The notes: generated by a model not told the origin, from the sequence alone. A stretch of 64,000 nucleotides of DNA from Erysipelotrichaceae bacterium (GCA_012523895.1 JAAYSZ010000034.1:1-64000), one strand, 5' to 3'; positions 34,848 to 43,433 are shown, counted from the stretch's first letter. A program made the numbers and translations.

Positions 34848-35966
34848 TTAATAGGCATCATAATTGAATCTATTTATTTCATCATAATAATTACATATTT
34901 CAGATTCTCGCCTTAACAGTTCTTTTCGTTTTTTAACATCAGTTATATAATTTGCGACTTTTTTTAGTACTGTTACATCAAAAGTGTTCATTGCAAAATC
35001 AATCGCTAACTTATTTTGAAGTTCTATATTTTTTAATTCCGGTAAAAGAATATTTACAATATCTCTTTCTTCATATCCTCTATCATTTCTTTGTTTTTTA
35101 AAAACATCATTACTTTTTTCTATTATTATTTTTTCTAACAATTCTTGATCTTGTAAAGTTACAGCAGCAATATACAATACATTGTTATAAGGTTTATCTA
35201 AAATGATTTTACGCAATATTTCAGGATTTTTAATATGCTTTACAATTTTTTCTTTATCATCAGCATTTTTCTTCATCTTATAAATATCATAAAGCTTTGA
35301 ATCATCAATTAAATGTAATAAGTTGTCTAAAATATATTCATCCATAGTATTAAATGCAATATTTCTAAGAATAGTTTCATCACTTATCTTTTGTAAAGCT
35401 ATCTTTTTAACTTCTTTATTATCAGCATCAAGTACAATCTTTTCAAGTATTTTTTGGTTATTTATATATTTATCAATTGCCCATTTACTTACAGCAGATA
35501 CACTACCACTATAACCTTTTAGACTTATTAATCTTTTATCAGGAATTAAAACAAGATTACCAATAATAGCTTCATCTTCAATTTTTTTAATGGCTTCTTT
35601 TCGCAATTCTTCAAAGTTATCATTTTTGGCTATTTCAATAAGAACATCTTTATTAGTTAACTTCTTAATAGCCACTTCACGAATTTTAGCTTCTAGTTTG
35701 CTAAATGCAATTTGTTCAAGTAACTTTTGATCAATTAATTGATTTATAGCTGTTACACGTACTTTCCAATTAACAATTAAATCAGATGTTATCATATCAA
35801 AAAGAATAGATTGATTATCAATCTTTTTAACTGCTTCAACACAAACATTTTCAATAGGAGCTTCTATTGCAATCTTTGCTAATTCTTTTTGATCTGACAC
35901 CCTAGCAACTGCCTTAATAGCTCGTTTTTCATCAGCACTTTTCCAAGCCGGTTTAAAAAGTTCCAT
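34848..35966 (-). CDS. HEAT-like repeat protein
   Basis: A 372-aa all-helical protein made almost wholly of tandem ~22-residue helical repeats of the HEAT/LRV type. Each has the pattern Val/Ile-Arg-x-x-Ala-x-x-Lys-Ile followed by Asp-Gln-x-x-Leu-x-x-Ile-Ala. About a dozen can be seen. Start chosen at 35966 (MELFKPAWKS), placed by AAAGGAA; the frame extends to 36017. Similar proteins start with this LFKPAW segment. Such solenoids are protein-binding scaffolds; the partner is unknown. No signal peptide. Confidence 0.75.
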   Translation of the reverse strand: MELFKPAWKSADEKRAIKAVARVSDQKELAKIAIEAPIENVCVEAVKKIDNQSILFDMITSDLIVNWKVRVTAINQLIDQKLLEQIAFSKLEAKIREVAIKKLTNKDVLIEIAKNDNFEELRKEAIKKIEDEAIIGNLVLIPDKRLISLKGYSGSVSAVSKWAIDKYINNQKILEKIVLDADNKEVKKIALQKISDETILRNIAFNTMDEYILDNLLHLIDDSKLYDIYKMKKNADDKEKIVKHIKNPEILRKIILDKPYNNVLYIAAVTLQDQELLEKIIIEKSNDVFKKQRNDRGYEERDIVNILLPELKNIELQNKLAIDFAMNTFDVTVLKKVANYITDVKKRKELLRRESEICNYYDEINRFNYDAY

Positions 35967-36184
35967 GATTATTCCTTTTTTTCTACTTTTATTGGTTTTA
36001 TAATTTTTCATAATCAATCTTCCTTTTCTAATTCCTATAATAAAAATAACACTAAACCTAAGTTAGTTTGTCTGCTTGAAGCATACTATAAATACATACA
36101 AATAAAAAAGTTCAATGTTTCAAATAATAAATTGAATCTATCATATATTTCATTGCATAATAATATAAAGGAGTTGGTTTTAAT

Positions 36185-36832
36185 ATGAAAAAATTTAAAT
36201 ATATATTTTTTCTTATAAGTTTTGTTTTTTTAACACTACTGATTTTAACAGGATGTGAAAATAACAGTATATATGATAGACCAGAAGCAGAAAAACCGGT
36301 AATTTATTTATATCCTACAAAAACAATGGAAATTATAGTTGAACTTGATTTTAATGGTACTATTACCTGTAGCTACCCTACCTATGATGATGGTTGGACT
36401 GTAACTGCTCATCCTGATGGAACATTAATCAACCAAAAAGATGAAAAAGAATATTCTTATCTATTTTGGGAAGGAACTAGCAATATTAAATACGATATGA
36501 GTCAAGGTTTTGTAATAAAAGGAGAAGATACTGCTAAGTTTTTAAGAGATAAATTAGAATATATTGGCCTAACACCAAAAGAATATAATGAATTTATTGT
36601 CTATTGGCTTCCAAAAATGCAAGACAATACATATAACCTCATTACTTTTCAAAATGATATTTATTTAGATAATGCAAAACTAAACATACAACCTGAACCT
36701 GACAGTATTTTAAGAGTTTTTATGGCATATAAACCTTTAAGTGAATATATTTCAATTGAAGAACAAACCCTTGAACCTTTTAAAAGAGAAGGATTTACTG
36801 TTATAGAATGGGGAGGTACAATTATTAATTAA
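36185..36832 (+). CDS. Lipoprotein of unknown function
   Basis: Exported protein of 215 aa with a signal peptide ending in the lipobox LTGC (Cys near residue 24). The mature part starts with EKPVIYLYPTKTMEI, a stretch that occurs at the start of a little-studied family of extracellular proteins in Bacillota. It then carries a beta-rich domain ending EPFKREGFTVIEWGGTI. No catalytic motif is evident. Good ribosome site AAAGGAG. It is the last intact core-looking gene before the accessory segment. Confidence 0.75.
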   Translation: MKKFKYIFFLISFVFLTLLILTGCENNSIYDRPEAEKPVIYLYPTKTMEIIVELDFNGTITCSYPTYDDGWTVTAHPDGTLINQKDEKEYSYLFWEGTSNIKYDMSQGFVIKGEDTAKFLRDKLEYIGLTPKEYNEFIVYWLPKMQDNTYNLITFQNDIYLDNAKLNIQPEPDSILRVFMAYKPLSEYISIEEQTLEPFKREGFTVIEWGGTIIN

Positions 36833-36875
36833 GACTATTAAGACAATCTAAATATATTATTTGGTTATTAATAAT

Positions 36876-36925
36876 GTGAAGTTTTCTGCCACTATGTTGT
36901 GGTTTAAAATTTCACTTTTTATTTA
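36876..36925 (+). terminator. Terminator of the lipoprotein gene
   Basis: Long stem with outer arms GTGAAGTTTT/AAAATTTCAC (one G-T pair) and inner CCAC/GTGG, followed by TTTTTATTT. Confidence 0.75.
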
Positions 36926-36934
36926 TTATAAAAT

Positions 36935-37029
36935 AAAAAAATGCACACTTATGCGAAATCTTTCGCTTATGGCAGGGATCTATACATATAATATTTCACA
37001 CGAATATAAAGTGAAAGATCTTATCATCA
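36935..37029. repeat. tRNA-Trp-end-like 95-bp repeat, copy 1
   Basis: Copy 1 of a three-copy repeat. Left half: A-run, imperfect terminator-like inverted repeat, then TTATGGCAGGGATC. Right half: TATACATATAATATTTCACA, a spacer, and GTGAAAGAT forming the hairpin TTTCAC/GTGAAA. The terminator stem is weaker than in copy 2. It sits 27 bp after the 3' end of the decayed gene at 37057. Confidence 0.75.
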
Positions 37030-37056
37030 AAATTATTTAATTAAACAAATTAGAAT

Positions 37057-37424
37057 TTATATAATTGGTTTTCCTATATTCATTTGATTTTTCCATTCAT
37101 GAACAAATCTATCATCACCCCAATATTTATCCATTTCAATAATTAGTCCGTTTTTAAGTTTCAAAAGCTTACAACATAAAAAGTGCAACTTTTATTAATA
37201 GGATATATATTTACAGCTGTTATTATTGTATTTGTTGTTTCTTCAACGCGCTCAATATTTCCAGCCCATTGCCCTGGGTACTCGCAATTTACTTAGATAT
37301 ATTCTTGGACTGTAAAAAGTTAATTATTACAATGCCAACAAATAACAGCTTCTTTATGAAAATAAGTATTAAACTTTTCTTGAATTTGTTCTAGAACATC
37401 TTGCCAAAATTCTTTTATATTCAT
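37057..37424 (-). pseudogene. Decayed NTF2/SnoaL-like protein gene
   Basis: Readable across frames as a SnoaL/NTF2-like cytosolic protein of about 120 aa: MNIKEFWQDVLEQIQEKFN, HKEAVICWHCNN, then NCEYPGQWAGNIERVEETT, NIYPINKSCTFYVVSF, and the end YWGDDRFVHEWKNQMNIGKP. Two in-frame stops (after HCNN and after VQEYI) and a one-base frameshift after VVSF destroy it. The ends are intact, so decay is recent. In intact relatives the segment reads straight through. Confidence in the family is from the EYPGQW and YWGDD motifs. Confidence 0.7.
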
Positions 37425-37454
37425 ATATCATCACCTGCATATACTAGTTTTTTA

Positions 37455-38308
37455 TTATTTAGAATTATCTTCTGTTTTATTTGCAACATCTTCAATAACT
37501 TTAGAAAAATCAAGGGCGTTCTTTTGAGTAATAACAGGCTTTCCTGTCCTTGATTCAATATCTTTTCTAGCATTTCCAGCAACAGTTCCACCTTCTTTGG
37601 CAACCTCTTTATTTTCTTCTAATCCTTGAGGATGAAAGGTTTGAGTTAATTCAGTTGTGGTTGCTTCTGCAATCATATTAAGAATTAGTTCCAAAGTAGA
37701 CATATTATCTATAAGATTTTCTTTTTTAAAATTTTTAAAATCTTTATATTGGCGAGTTGTCATATCTGACCATGCTTTAGAAATTTCATTAGTAAGGATA
37801 GGTATTCCATACCTTCCTTTACACCATGATCTTTCCAAGTGCCTGTTAATTCTTTTCTAACTTGTATAGCTTGAAGTCTTTGATTAATCCATTCTCTTAT
37901 ATAACCTTTTTGAAAATATGTATGCAAAGCTCTATCAATAGTAAGTTCAGGATCAATGATCTCATCTATTCTTTCTTTTCCTACTTCTGCTAACTACATT
38001 TTAAATGATTCAGCTTTAGGGGATGGAATAGATTGAATGATACGGAAAATATCCTGTATATCAGCGACATCAGTATTGTACTTCATTTCATCTTAAGATT
38101 CTAATTTCAGTTGTCGACAAAATGTCGACAACTGAGACTTCTCATCTTCTATCATCCTTTTCTTTACTCGATACCAATAATTCCTAGGATTTTTACTGTC
38201 AGTCAACACAGCAACAACATCAATAACTGAAAAGTACCATTCTTCTTTTTCATTATCCCAAACAGATTTTATTTCCTTGTTTTCATAAATTTTTATCTCG
38301 TTCATCAT
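37455..38308 (-). pseudogene. Decayed Bro-N / DinD-like phage antirepressor gene
   Basis: Starts MMNEIKIYENKEIKSVWDNE with a Bro-N domain (WYFSVIDVVAVLTDS, YWYRVKKRM). It continues in the same frame through a TAA at 38095 (LKLES*) into TDVADIQDIFRIIQSIPSPK. A second stop, TAG at 37996, replaces a Trp codon, and a one-base deletion near 37838 shifts the frame before ILTNEISKAWSDMTTRQYK. The last part (about 37455-37838) is open. Three independent lesions make it a pseudogene. Related proteins are phage antirepressors or DNA-damage-inducible proteins, so a phage or plasmid origin is likely. Confidence 0.8.
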
Positions 38309-38451
38309 GTTCCTCCTTTGTTGAAGAAATTTTAATATTGTCTTAACTAACTATATGATGAAATACTTTGTTTCCTTATTAAATAATATACTAACTTTAA
38401 AATTTCATAATTTATGGAGGACTTAAATATTATTAATTACTATTTTTAATA

Positions 38452-38554
38452 TAAGTTGTTCGGAATTACCGAACAACTTAATTATTCTCTATTTCTATAT
38501 TATATGAACTTGTCAGAAAATCCGACAGGTTGAATTGTCAAGTATTTTTGACAG
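38452..38554. repeat. Three consecutive dyads in a non-coding gap
   Basis: Hairpin 1: 12-bp perfect arms TAAGTTGTTCGG/CCGAACAACTTA, loop AATTA. Hairpin 2: AACTTGTC/GACAGGTT (one wobble) at 38507-38531. Hairpin 3: TGTCAA/TTGACA at 38536-38553. They fill the 329-bp gap between the Bro-N pseudogene and the next ORF; no coding frame spans them. Confidence 0.6.
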
Positions 38555-38637
38555 TTGGTATAAGAATAAGTTAAATGTTTCAAACAAATTAAAGTAGAAA
38601 TACTATAACAAAATAATTTAATAAACTGGAAGTTAAC

Positions 38638-39309
38638 CTACCAATCTAGATATATCTCTGACAACAGTCTATAACCTTTTGGAATTTCATCTGCAACTCC
38701 TATTATATCTCCTAACCACTCTCCATCATTTGTCGTTCTTCCACTGCCCATCAATAGCGGAAGAGGATCTACATCATCACTTTCTGTTTTATCCTTATGT
38801 AGAATCTTTGTTCTGTCAAATGAATAGCAAACCTTCTTTGTATGATTTATCGTGTAACAAAAATCTTTTCCATCACGCAAAAATAAACCTTCAAAAGGAT
38901 TATCAACATCAATTCTATATTCATTAACGGCATAATTATCATTATTTTTTATGTCTTCTAAATAAATTCCTATTTCCTCCCTCACTATAGCTTCTGCGGT
39001 TTTAAAAAGTGATGAAACATTTTTATACGCTGTATATACATCAATGCCACCATCTTTATATCCTAATTTGAGAGAATCTTCGTATAGAATCCTTAACGTA
39101 TCATTTTCGGTATCTTTTAATATCAACTTATCGTCTCCCAACCAAAGTATACGATTCCCTTCCCATTCATTCGACAATAAATCAAACAAAGCTCTTAAAA
39201 AATCGTTTCCTCTAAAAAGTGATTCTATTCGTTTACTTCCATAATCAAAATCGTAAGGAGAAATATATTCTTTTTTATCTACATTTACCCAATCAAAATA
39301 CTCACCCAT
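38638..39309 (-). CDS. Hypothetical protein
   Basis: 223 aa, soluble and acidic, no domain that I recognise. It begins MGEYFDWVNVDKKEYISPY and has a mid region of Asp/Asn-rich beta character (DDKLILKDTENDTLRIL) and ends PKGYRLLSEIYLDW. Start at 39309 is chosen because GGAG lies 6 nt upstream and a TATAAT is just beyond; the frame opens at 39321. Many Trp, Tyr and acidic residues recall immunity proteins of polymorphic toxins, but I do not claim it. Unlike its neighbours it has no stop or frameshift. Confidence 0.65.
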   Translation of the reverse strand: MGEYFDWVNVDKKEYISPYDFDYGSKRIESLFRGNDFLRALFDLLSNEWEGNRILWLGDDKLILKDTENDTLRILYEDSLKLGYKDGGIDVYTAYKNVSSLFKTAEAIVREEIGIYLEDIKNNDNYAVNEYRIDVDNPFEGLFLRDGKDFCYTINHTKKVCYSFDRTKILHKDKTESDDVDPLPLLMGSGRTTNDGEWLGDIIGVADEIPKGYRLLSEIYLDW

Positions 39310-39357
39310 AATCGTCTCCATAAATTATAATATATATATTATATTACATTCAAACAC

Positions 39358-39452
39358 AAAAAAACCGCATAATCATGCGGAATCTTGCGTTTATGGCAGG
39401 GGTCTATACATGTAATATTTCACATAAATAAAAGTGAAAGATATTATCAGCA
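39358..39452. repeat. tRNA-Trp-end-like 95-bp repeat, copy 2
   Basis: Best copy. Left half on the plus strand: seven A, CCGCATAATCATGCGG (a perfect terminator stem for the minus strand), AATCTTGCGTTTA, then TGGCAGGGGT, which equals the last ten bases of tRNA-Trp on the opposite strand. Right half: CTATACATGTAATATTTCAC and the GTGAAA hairpin arm. It ends 4 bp before the 3' end of the gene at 39456. Confidence 0.85.
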
Positions 39453-39455
39453 AAT

Positions 39456-39830
39456 CTATTTCAAATAATACATATTAATTAATTCGTTAGAATAATCGCA
39501 TGTTTCAAAACAATCTTTCCATAAATCATCAATGTTATTAAATAATGCTTTAAATTTATAAAAATCATTATTAGTATTTTCAATAACATATGGATATAAA
39601 CCTGTTGTTCCATCTAATTAACCATGGTATGTCATTTTTAAATAACCTTCAGAACATGGAAGTTTAATAATTTTATAATTATCTGTTAAGCTAGTTGAAT
39701 AATTAATATTATTATCAATTAATAAACTATCGATAATAAAAGATTTATTTATAAATATAGTGTCACTATAAATTGGTGACTCAAAACTAGCACTAATTGC
39801 ATTATCTAAATATAAGTTTAATATTTTCAT
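39456..39830 (-). pseudogene. Hypothetical gene interrupted by one stop codon
   Basis: A single frame from ATG 39830 (MKILNLYLDNAISASFESP, ribosome site AGGTGGG) to the TAG at 39458 is interrupted only by a TAA at 39620-39618, after LKMTYHG. The continuation LDGTTGLYPYVIENTNNDF to KDCFETCDYSNELINMYYLK is in frame and of the same composition. The intact product would be about 124 aa, with no family that I recognise. A sequencing error, or a real nonsense mutation, are both possible. Confidence 0.6.
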
Positions 39831-39945
39831 TTCCCACCTATTTATCATTAATTATTTGTAATTAAACTAATTATATATTACTTGCTTTTTTAATAAACCG
39901 TTGCTTTAAAAAATGATATACTTTAAAAGTATGGAGAAGTCTACA

Positions 39946-41628
39946 ATGAAAAATCATAATTCATTTATATTTTCCGACAGCACTTTACGTCGTTGGAGCT
40001 TCTTTTCTTTAATATCATTTCTAATTATTCGTTTAATAGGACTAATCCCACCCTATTTTATGAAACAAATTATTGATGTAGAAATTCCATCAAACAATCT
40101 TTTTAATATTTTTTCTAATATATTTTTATTTGTAATAACGCCTTTTATAGTCGCAATTTTACAAACTTTTTTTAATTATATAACGATTTGTATTTCTCGT
40201 AACAAAGGAAATGAAATCGCAATCCAAATCATGAAAAATTTATTAAAACAACCACTCTCTTTTTTTGATAATCAAAACTCTGCAGAACTTCTTTCTTATA
40301 GTGGAAAAGAGTCAGTTAATTATATTTACTTTCACTTATCAGAAAAACCAAAATATTACGCGCATATAATTACAGTTGGGATTATATTCACTATTTTATT
40401 TAAATTCTCACCATTAATTGCTTTTTTACAACTATTATTTATACCCTTTGCAATTTTACCTATCAAATTATTCTCAAAAAAATTAGAGGACAGTATTGAA
40501 ATTGTTTTAAAGAAAAATGCTAAAATAAACCAAATTAAGACAGATCTATTTCGTGGAATAGAATTTGTCAAAACTATGGTTATAGAAAACAAAAAAATAA
40601 ATGAGATTGAAAATGCAAATGCGAAAGTCGTTTCACTCTGGGGTAAAATTGCTGCTATAGATTCACTTTCAAGTTTTTGGACATCAGGATTTTTAACACC
40701 TCTTTTTACAGGGTTAACGTTTGGTTTAAGTGCGTATCTTGCAGTTAAATCAAATTTATCAATTGGAACTATAGTATCAATTCTTTCATATATAGCTATT
40801 TTATATGCGGAATTATCAATAACTTTTCAAACACAGATTGATTCTCGTAAACAAGAAGCTGAAAATCAAAAACTATTTTCTTTTTTAGAATTAACAGGAG
40901 AACTCGAAACAGAAAAAGAAATTTATAATTTTGAATGTAAAGAAAATATAGTTTTTTCGCATTGTTATTTTTCTTTTGATGACTTTTCATTACAGGATAT
41001 AAATTTGATAATCAATAAAGGAAGTTGGACTGGAATAATAGGTAAAAGTGGAAGTGGTAAAAGCACAATCTTTGATTTGCTATTAAAACTATATCCATTA
41101 ACTGATGGAAAAATTCTAATTGATCAAATAAATTTGAATGAAATTAAAAGTGATGATTTACGTCGACACTTAACACGCATATCTCAAGAAACATTTTTAT
41201 TTCCAGGTACAATTAAAGATAATATGCTTCTGGTAAATCCTAATGCTACAAATGAAGATATTTACAAAGCTTTATCAAGCGCTTGTCTAGATACTTATAT
41301 AGACTCTCTTCCAAATAGGTTGGAGACTGATGTTGGTGAAGCAGGAAAGCTAATGAGTGGTGGAGAAAGGCAACGTCTTTCATTAGCACAAGGAATTTTA
41401 CGAAATACACCATTTTTATTGCTTGATGAAGTAACTGCAAACTTAGACAGCAAAACAGAGCAATCTATTCGAGAAAATCTATATAAATTATCAAAAGAAA
41501 AAGATATTACCATTATTTCAATTAGTCATAGTTTAGATTTCTTAAAATATGCAGATATTATATATGAAATACAAGATGGTAAAGTAATAAAAAAAGATTA
41601 CTATAATGGTTTTAAAACAATAAAATAA
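39946..41628 (+). CDS. ABC transporter half-exporter (permease-ATPase fusion)
   Basis: 560 aa, homodimer type. Six membrane helices in the first 310 residues, then ATPase domain with Walker A GKSGSGKSTI, signature MSGGERQRLSLAQ, Walker B LLLDEVTANLDS, switch His in SISHSLDF. It carries a canonical Glu, unlike the pair at 7957. Start chosen at 39946 (MKNHNSFIF) behind GGAG; an ATG at 39931 lies 8 nt after TATACT and could be a leaderless start. Exporters of this kind with an orphan context may move a peptide or lipid. Ends with its own terminator. Confidence 0.88.
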   Translation: MKNHNSFIFSDSTLRRWSFFSLISFLIIRLIGLIPPYFMKQIIDVEIPSNNLFNIFSNIFLFVITPFIVAILQTFFNYITICISRNKGNEIAIQIMKNLLKQPLSFFDNQNSAELLSYSGKESVNYIYFHLSEKPKYYAHIITVGIIFTILFKFSPLIAFLQLLFIPFAILPIKLFSKKLEDSIEIVLKKNAKINQIKTDLFRGIEFVKTMVIENKKINEIENANAKVVSLWGKIAAIDSLSSFWTSGFLTPLFTGLTFGLSAYLAVKSNLSIGTIVSILSYIAILYAELSITFQTQIDSRKQEAENQKLFSFLELTGELETEKEIYNFECKENIVFSHCYFSFDDFSLQDINLIINKGSWTGIIGKSGSGKSTIFDLLLKLYPLTDGKILIDQINLNEIKSDDLRRHLTRISQETFLFPGTIKDNMLLVNPNATNEDIYKALSSACLDTYIDSLPNRLETDVGEAGKLMSGGERQRLSLAQGILRNTPFLLLDEVTANLDSKTEQSIRENLYKLSKEKDITIISISHSLDFLKYADIIYEIQDGKVIKKDYYNGFKTIK

Positions 41629-41647
41629 TTTATTAATAAACAAAATA

Positions 41648-41702
41648 AAAAATGATATATCCCCCTACCTATATATTTTAGGTTGGTTTAAATATCATTT
41701 TT
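41648..41702 (+). terminator. Terminator of the orphan ABC gene
   Basis: 11-bp perfect outer stem AAAAATGATAT/ATATCATTTTT with a smaller inner stem ACCT/AGGT. A- and T-runs at both ends make it bidirectional. Confidence 0.75.
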
Positions 41703-41742
41703 AAAATGAGCATAAATTATACTGAAGTATAAATTAAACCAC

Positions 41743-41832
41743 AAAAAACCACATATTCATGCGGAATCTTGCAATTTTGACAGAAGTCTATACACATAAT
41801 ATTTCACACATGTAAAGTGTAAAATTATCTTC
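41743..41832. repeat. tRNA-Trp-end-like repeat, copy 3
   Basis: Most diverged copy: CCACATATTCATGCGG stem, AATCTTGCAATTTTGACAG, then TCTATACACATAATATTTCA and a damaged hairpin arm (GTGTAAAA). It overlaps the galE stop codon by a few bases. The TGGCAGGGG core is mutated to TGACAGAAG. Confidence 0.7.
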
Positions 41833-42823
41833 TGATTTTTGCCTTCCAAATCTCATCCCATTTTATCGCAGATGAAATTGCTTCACCAATAGAGTATTTT
41901 GTTTCCCAAGATAGTAATCTCTTTGCTTTTTTAGAATTGGTAAACGCACCAGCTACATCACCCGGTCTTGATTCAGTTTCTTCGACTACCAATGGTTTAT
42001 CAACTACACTATTGAATGCATTAAGCATTTCTCTAACAGTTGAACCTTGACCATTTCCAATATTAATTATTTCATAGTTCTTATCTGGCGAATTTAATAT
42101 ATCATCAATATGCTTAACAGCCTGCACATGAGCTAACGCTAAATCCCAAACATGTATATAATCACGAATTCCTGTTCCATCTCTAGTATCCCAATTCACA
42201 CCTGTAATTTTAAAAATTTCATTATTTTTATAGGCAGTAATCATCTTCCCCAATAAATGTGAAGGAGATTCGATATATGGTCCGCTTCTATAATTAGGAT
42301 CTGCTCCAATAGGATTGAAATATCGTAAAATCAAAGACTTAAAATTATATGCTACTGCAAAATCTTTAATTATAAGTTCCAACATATATTTAGTTCTTGC
42401 ATAAGGACTTCTTGGATTTAGTGGACTATCTTCATAAACCATATAATTTTCTGAGTCATCGTATATTGAAGCCGAAGAACTAAAAATTAACTTTGGGTAA
42501 CCCAAATTTATTATTTTTTTAAAAAAAAGTAAAGATTTTGAAATATTTTCTTGATAATATTCAAATGGCCTAGCCACCGAATCAGGTACCACAATTAAAG
42601 CAGCACAGTGAATAGTACAAATTATATCTGGATTTTCAAAAAATATTCTTTCTACTAAATCTACATCACCAATATCGCCTTCATAAAATATTTTCCCTAT
42701 AGTAAACTCTCTTCTACCACAACTTAGATTATCTAGTATAACTGGAGTATATCCATTATCTTCGAGTGCTGAGCAAATTGTACTTCCTATATATCCTGCT
42801 CCACCTGTCACTAAAACTTTCAT
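41825..42823 (-). CDS. galE: UDP-glucose 4-epimerase
   Basis: Extended short-chain dehydrogenase, 332 aa, interconverting UDP-glucose and UDP-galactose. NAD-binding VTGGAGYIGSTI at residues 5-16, catalytic Ser/Tyr/Lys in FSSSASIYDD and YARTKYMLELI, and LRYFNPIGADPN and NWDTRDGTGIRDYIHVWDLA later. Complete and uninterrupted, with a promoter TTGCTA-N17-TATACT at 42914-42886 and AAGGAGA before the ATG. It stands alone, without gal or capsule genes, next to tRNA-Trp. Confidence 0.93.
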   Translation of the reverse strand: MKVLVTGGAGYIGSTICSALEDNGYTPVILDNLSCGRREFTIGKIFYEGDIGDVDLVERIFFENPDIICTIHCAALIVVPDSVARPFEYYQENISKSLLFFKKIINLGYPKLIFSSSASIYDDSENYMVYEDSPLNPRSPYARTKYMLELIIKDFAVAYNFKSLILRYFNPIGADPNYRSGPYIESPSHLLGKMITAYKNNEIFKITGVNWDTRDGTGIRDYIHVWDLALAHVQAVKHIDDILNSPDKNYEIINIGNGQGSTVREMLNAFNSVVDKPLVVEETESRPGDVAGAFTNSKKAKRLLSWETKYSIGEAISSAIKWDEIWKAKIRR

Positions 42824-42885
42824 ATTATTACATTCTCCTTTTTTCTAAGAATTCATACTATTTTTCAAAAAAAATTATCTATCAA

Positions 42886-42914
42886 AGTATATATCAATGT
42901 CAGCAAGTTAGCAA
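42886..42914 (-). promoter_or_regulatory. galE promoter
   Basis: TTGCTA at 42914-42909, 17-bp spacer, TATACT at 42891-42886, minus strand. Predicts a 5' UTR of about 55 nt. Confidence 0.6.
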
Positions 42915-42964
42915 ACTCTTTCTTTGTTTGTTTACCTATCCTACATACTGAGATTTGTGTTACT

Positions 42965-43216
42965 CTAATATTTAAACAAATAGAATCCCCATATGCAGTT
43001 ACTAAATTCACCCGCAACAAAACTATGAGATTCTCCATCAACATTCACAGTATACACTGGAAACTTGAACTTATGATGATATATAGGGTCTTTTACCAAA
43101 ATAGTTTCACCGGTATTATTCCATTCATATTCAAATATATTTACCCCAAATAGAGTTACATTACCATCGATGCCAGAAGCCTCAAACTGCCAAGTTTTTG
43201 ATTTATATATTTTCAT
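42965..43216 (-). CDS. Small hypothetical protein
   Basis: 83 aa from the ATG at 43216 (an ATG at 43222 is the alternative). Beta-rich, with KTWQFEASGIDGNVTLFGVN in the first half and FVAGEFSNCIWGFYLFKY at the end, which has a conserved-looking Cys and several Trp. I do not recognise the family. Lone gene upstream of galE with AAAGG at about 6 nt. Confidence 0.6.
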   Translation of the reverse strand: MKIYKSKTWQFEASGIDGNVTLFGVNIFEYEWNNTGETILVKDPIYHHKFKFPVYTVNVDGESHSFVAGEFSNCIWGFYLFKY

Positions 43217-43322
43217 CTCCATACCTTTTTTATCAAATTCTAATTTATATATTTATATTATATTACATTTATTTTAGAATTTTACTTTTATAAAATGTAC
43301 CTAAAACACTAATTTAAACCAT

Positions 43323-43347
43323 AAAAAAACCGCACATCATTGCGGTT
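43323..43347 (-). terminator. tRNA operon terminator
   Basis: 7-bp stem AACCGCA/TGCGGTT and a T-run on the minus strand, 13 bp after the CCA of tRNA-Trp. It is the sequence most like the left half of the three repeats upstream. Confidence 0.85.
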
Positions 43348-43359
43348 AACTATGTATCC

Positions 43360-43433
43360 TGGCAGGGGTGGAGAGGATCGAACTCCCATCTGCGGTTTTG
43401 GAGACCGTCATACTACCATTGTACTACACCCCT
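43360..43433 (-). tRNA. tRNA-Trp (CCA anticodon)
   Basis: 74-nt cloverleaf with encoded CCA. Acceptor AGGGGTG pairs with CACCCCT, T-loop TTCGATC, anticodon stem CGGTCTCCAAAACCG carrying CCA. Its 3' end supplies the ten-base core found in the repeats at 36935 and 39358. Confidence 0.95.

Noticed and set aside
36935..41832. Integron attC sites and a cassette array of the integron type
   Set aside because: The repeats have the right size and position, but I find no GTTRRRY/RYYYAAC core sites and no integrase. The tRNA-Trp similarity supports a tRNA-linked element instead.
43323..43360. Repeat copy 4 just after tRNA-Trp
   Set aside because: Only the tRNA end and its terminator match; the arm TATACATRTAATATTTCAC is absent, so it is the presumed parent site and not a copy.
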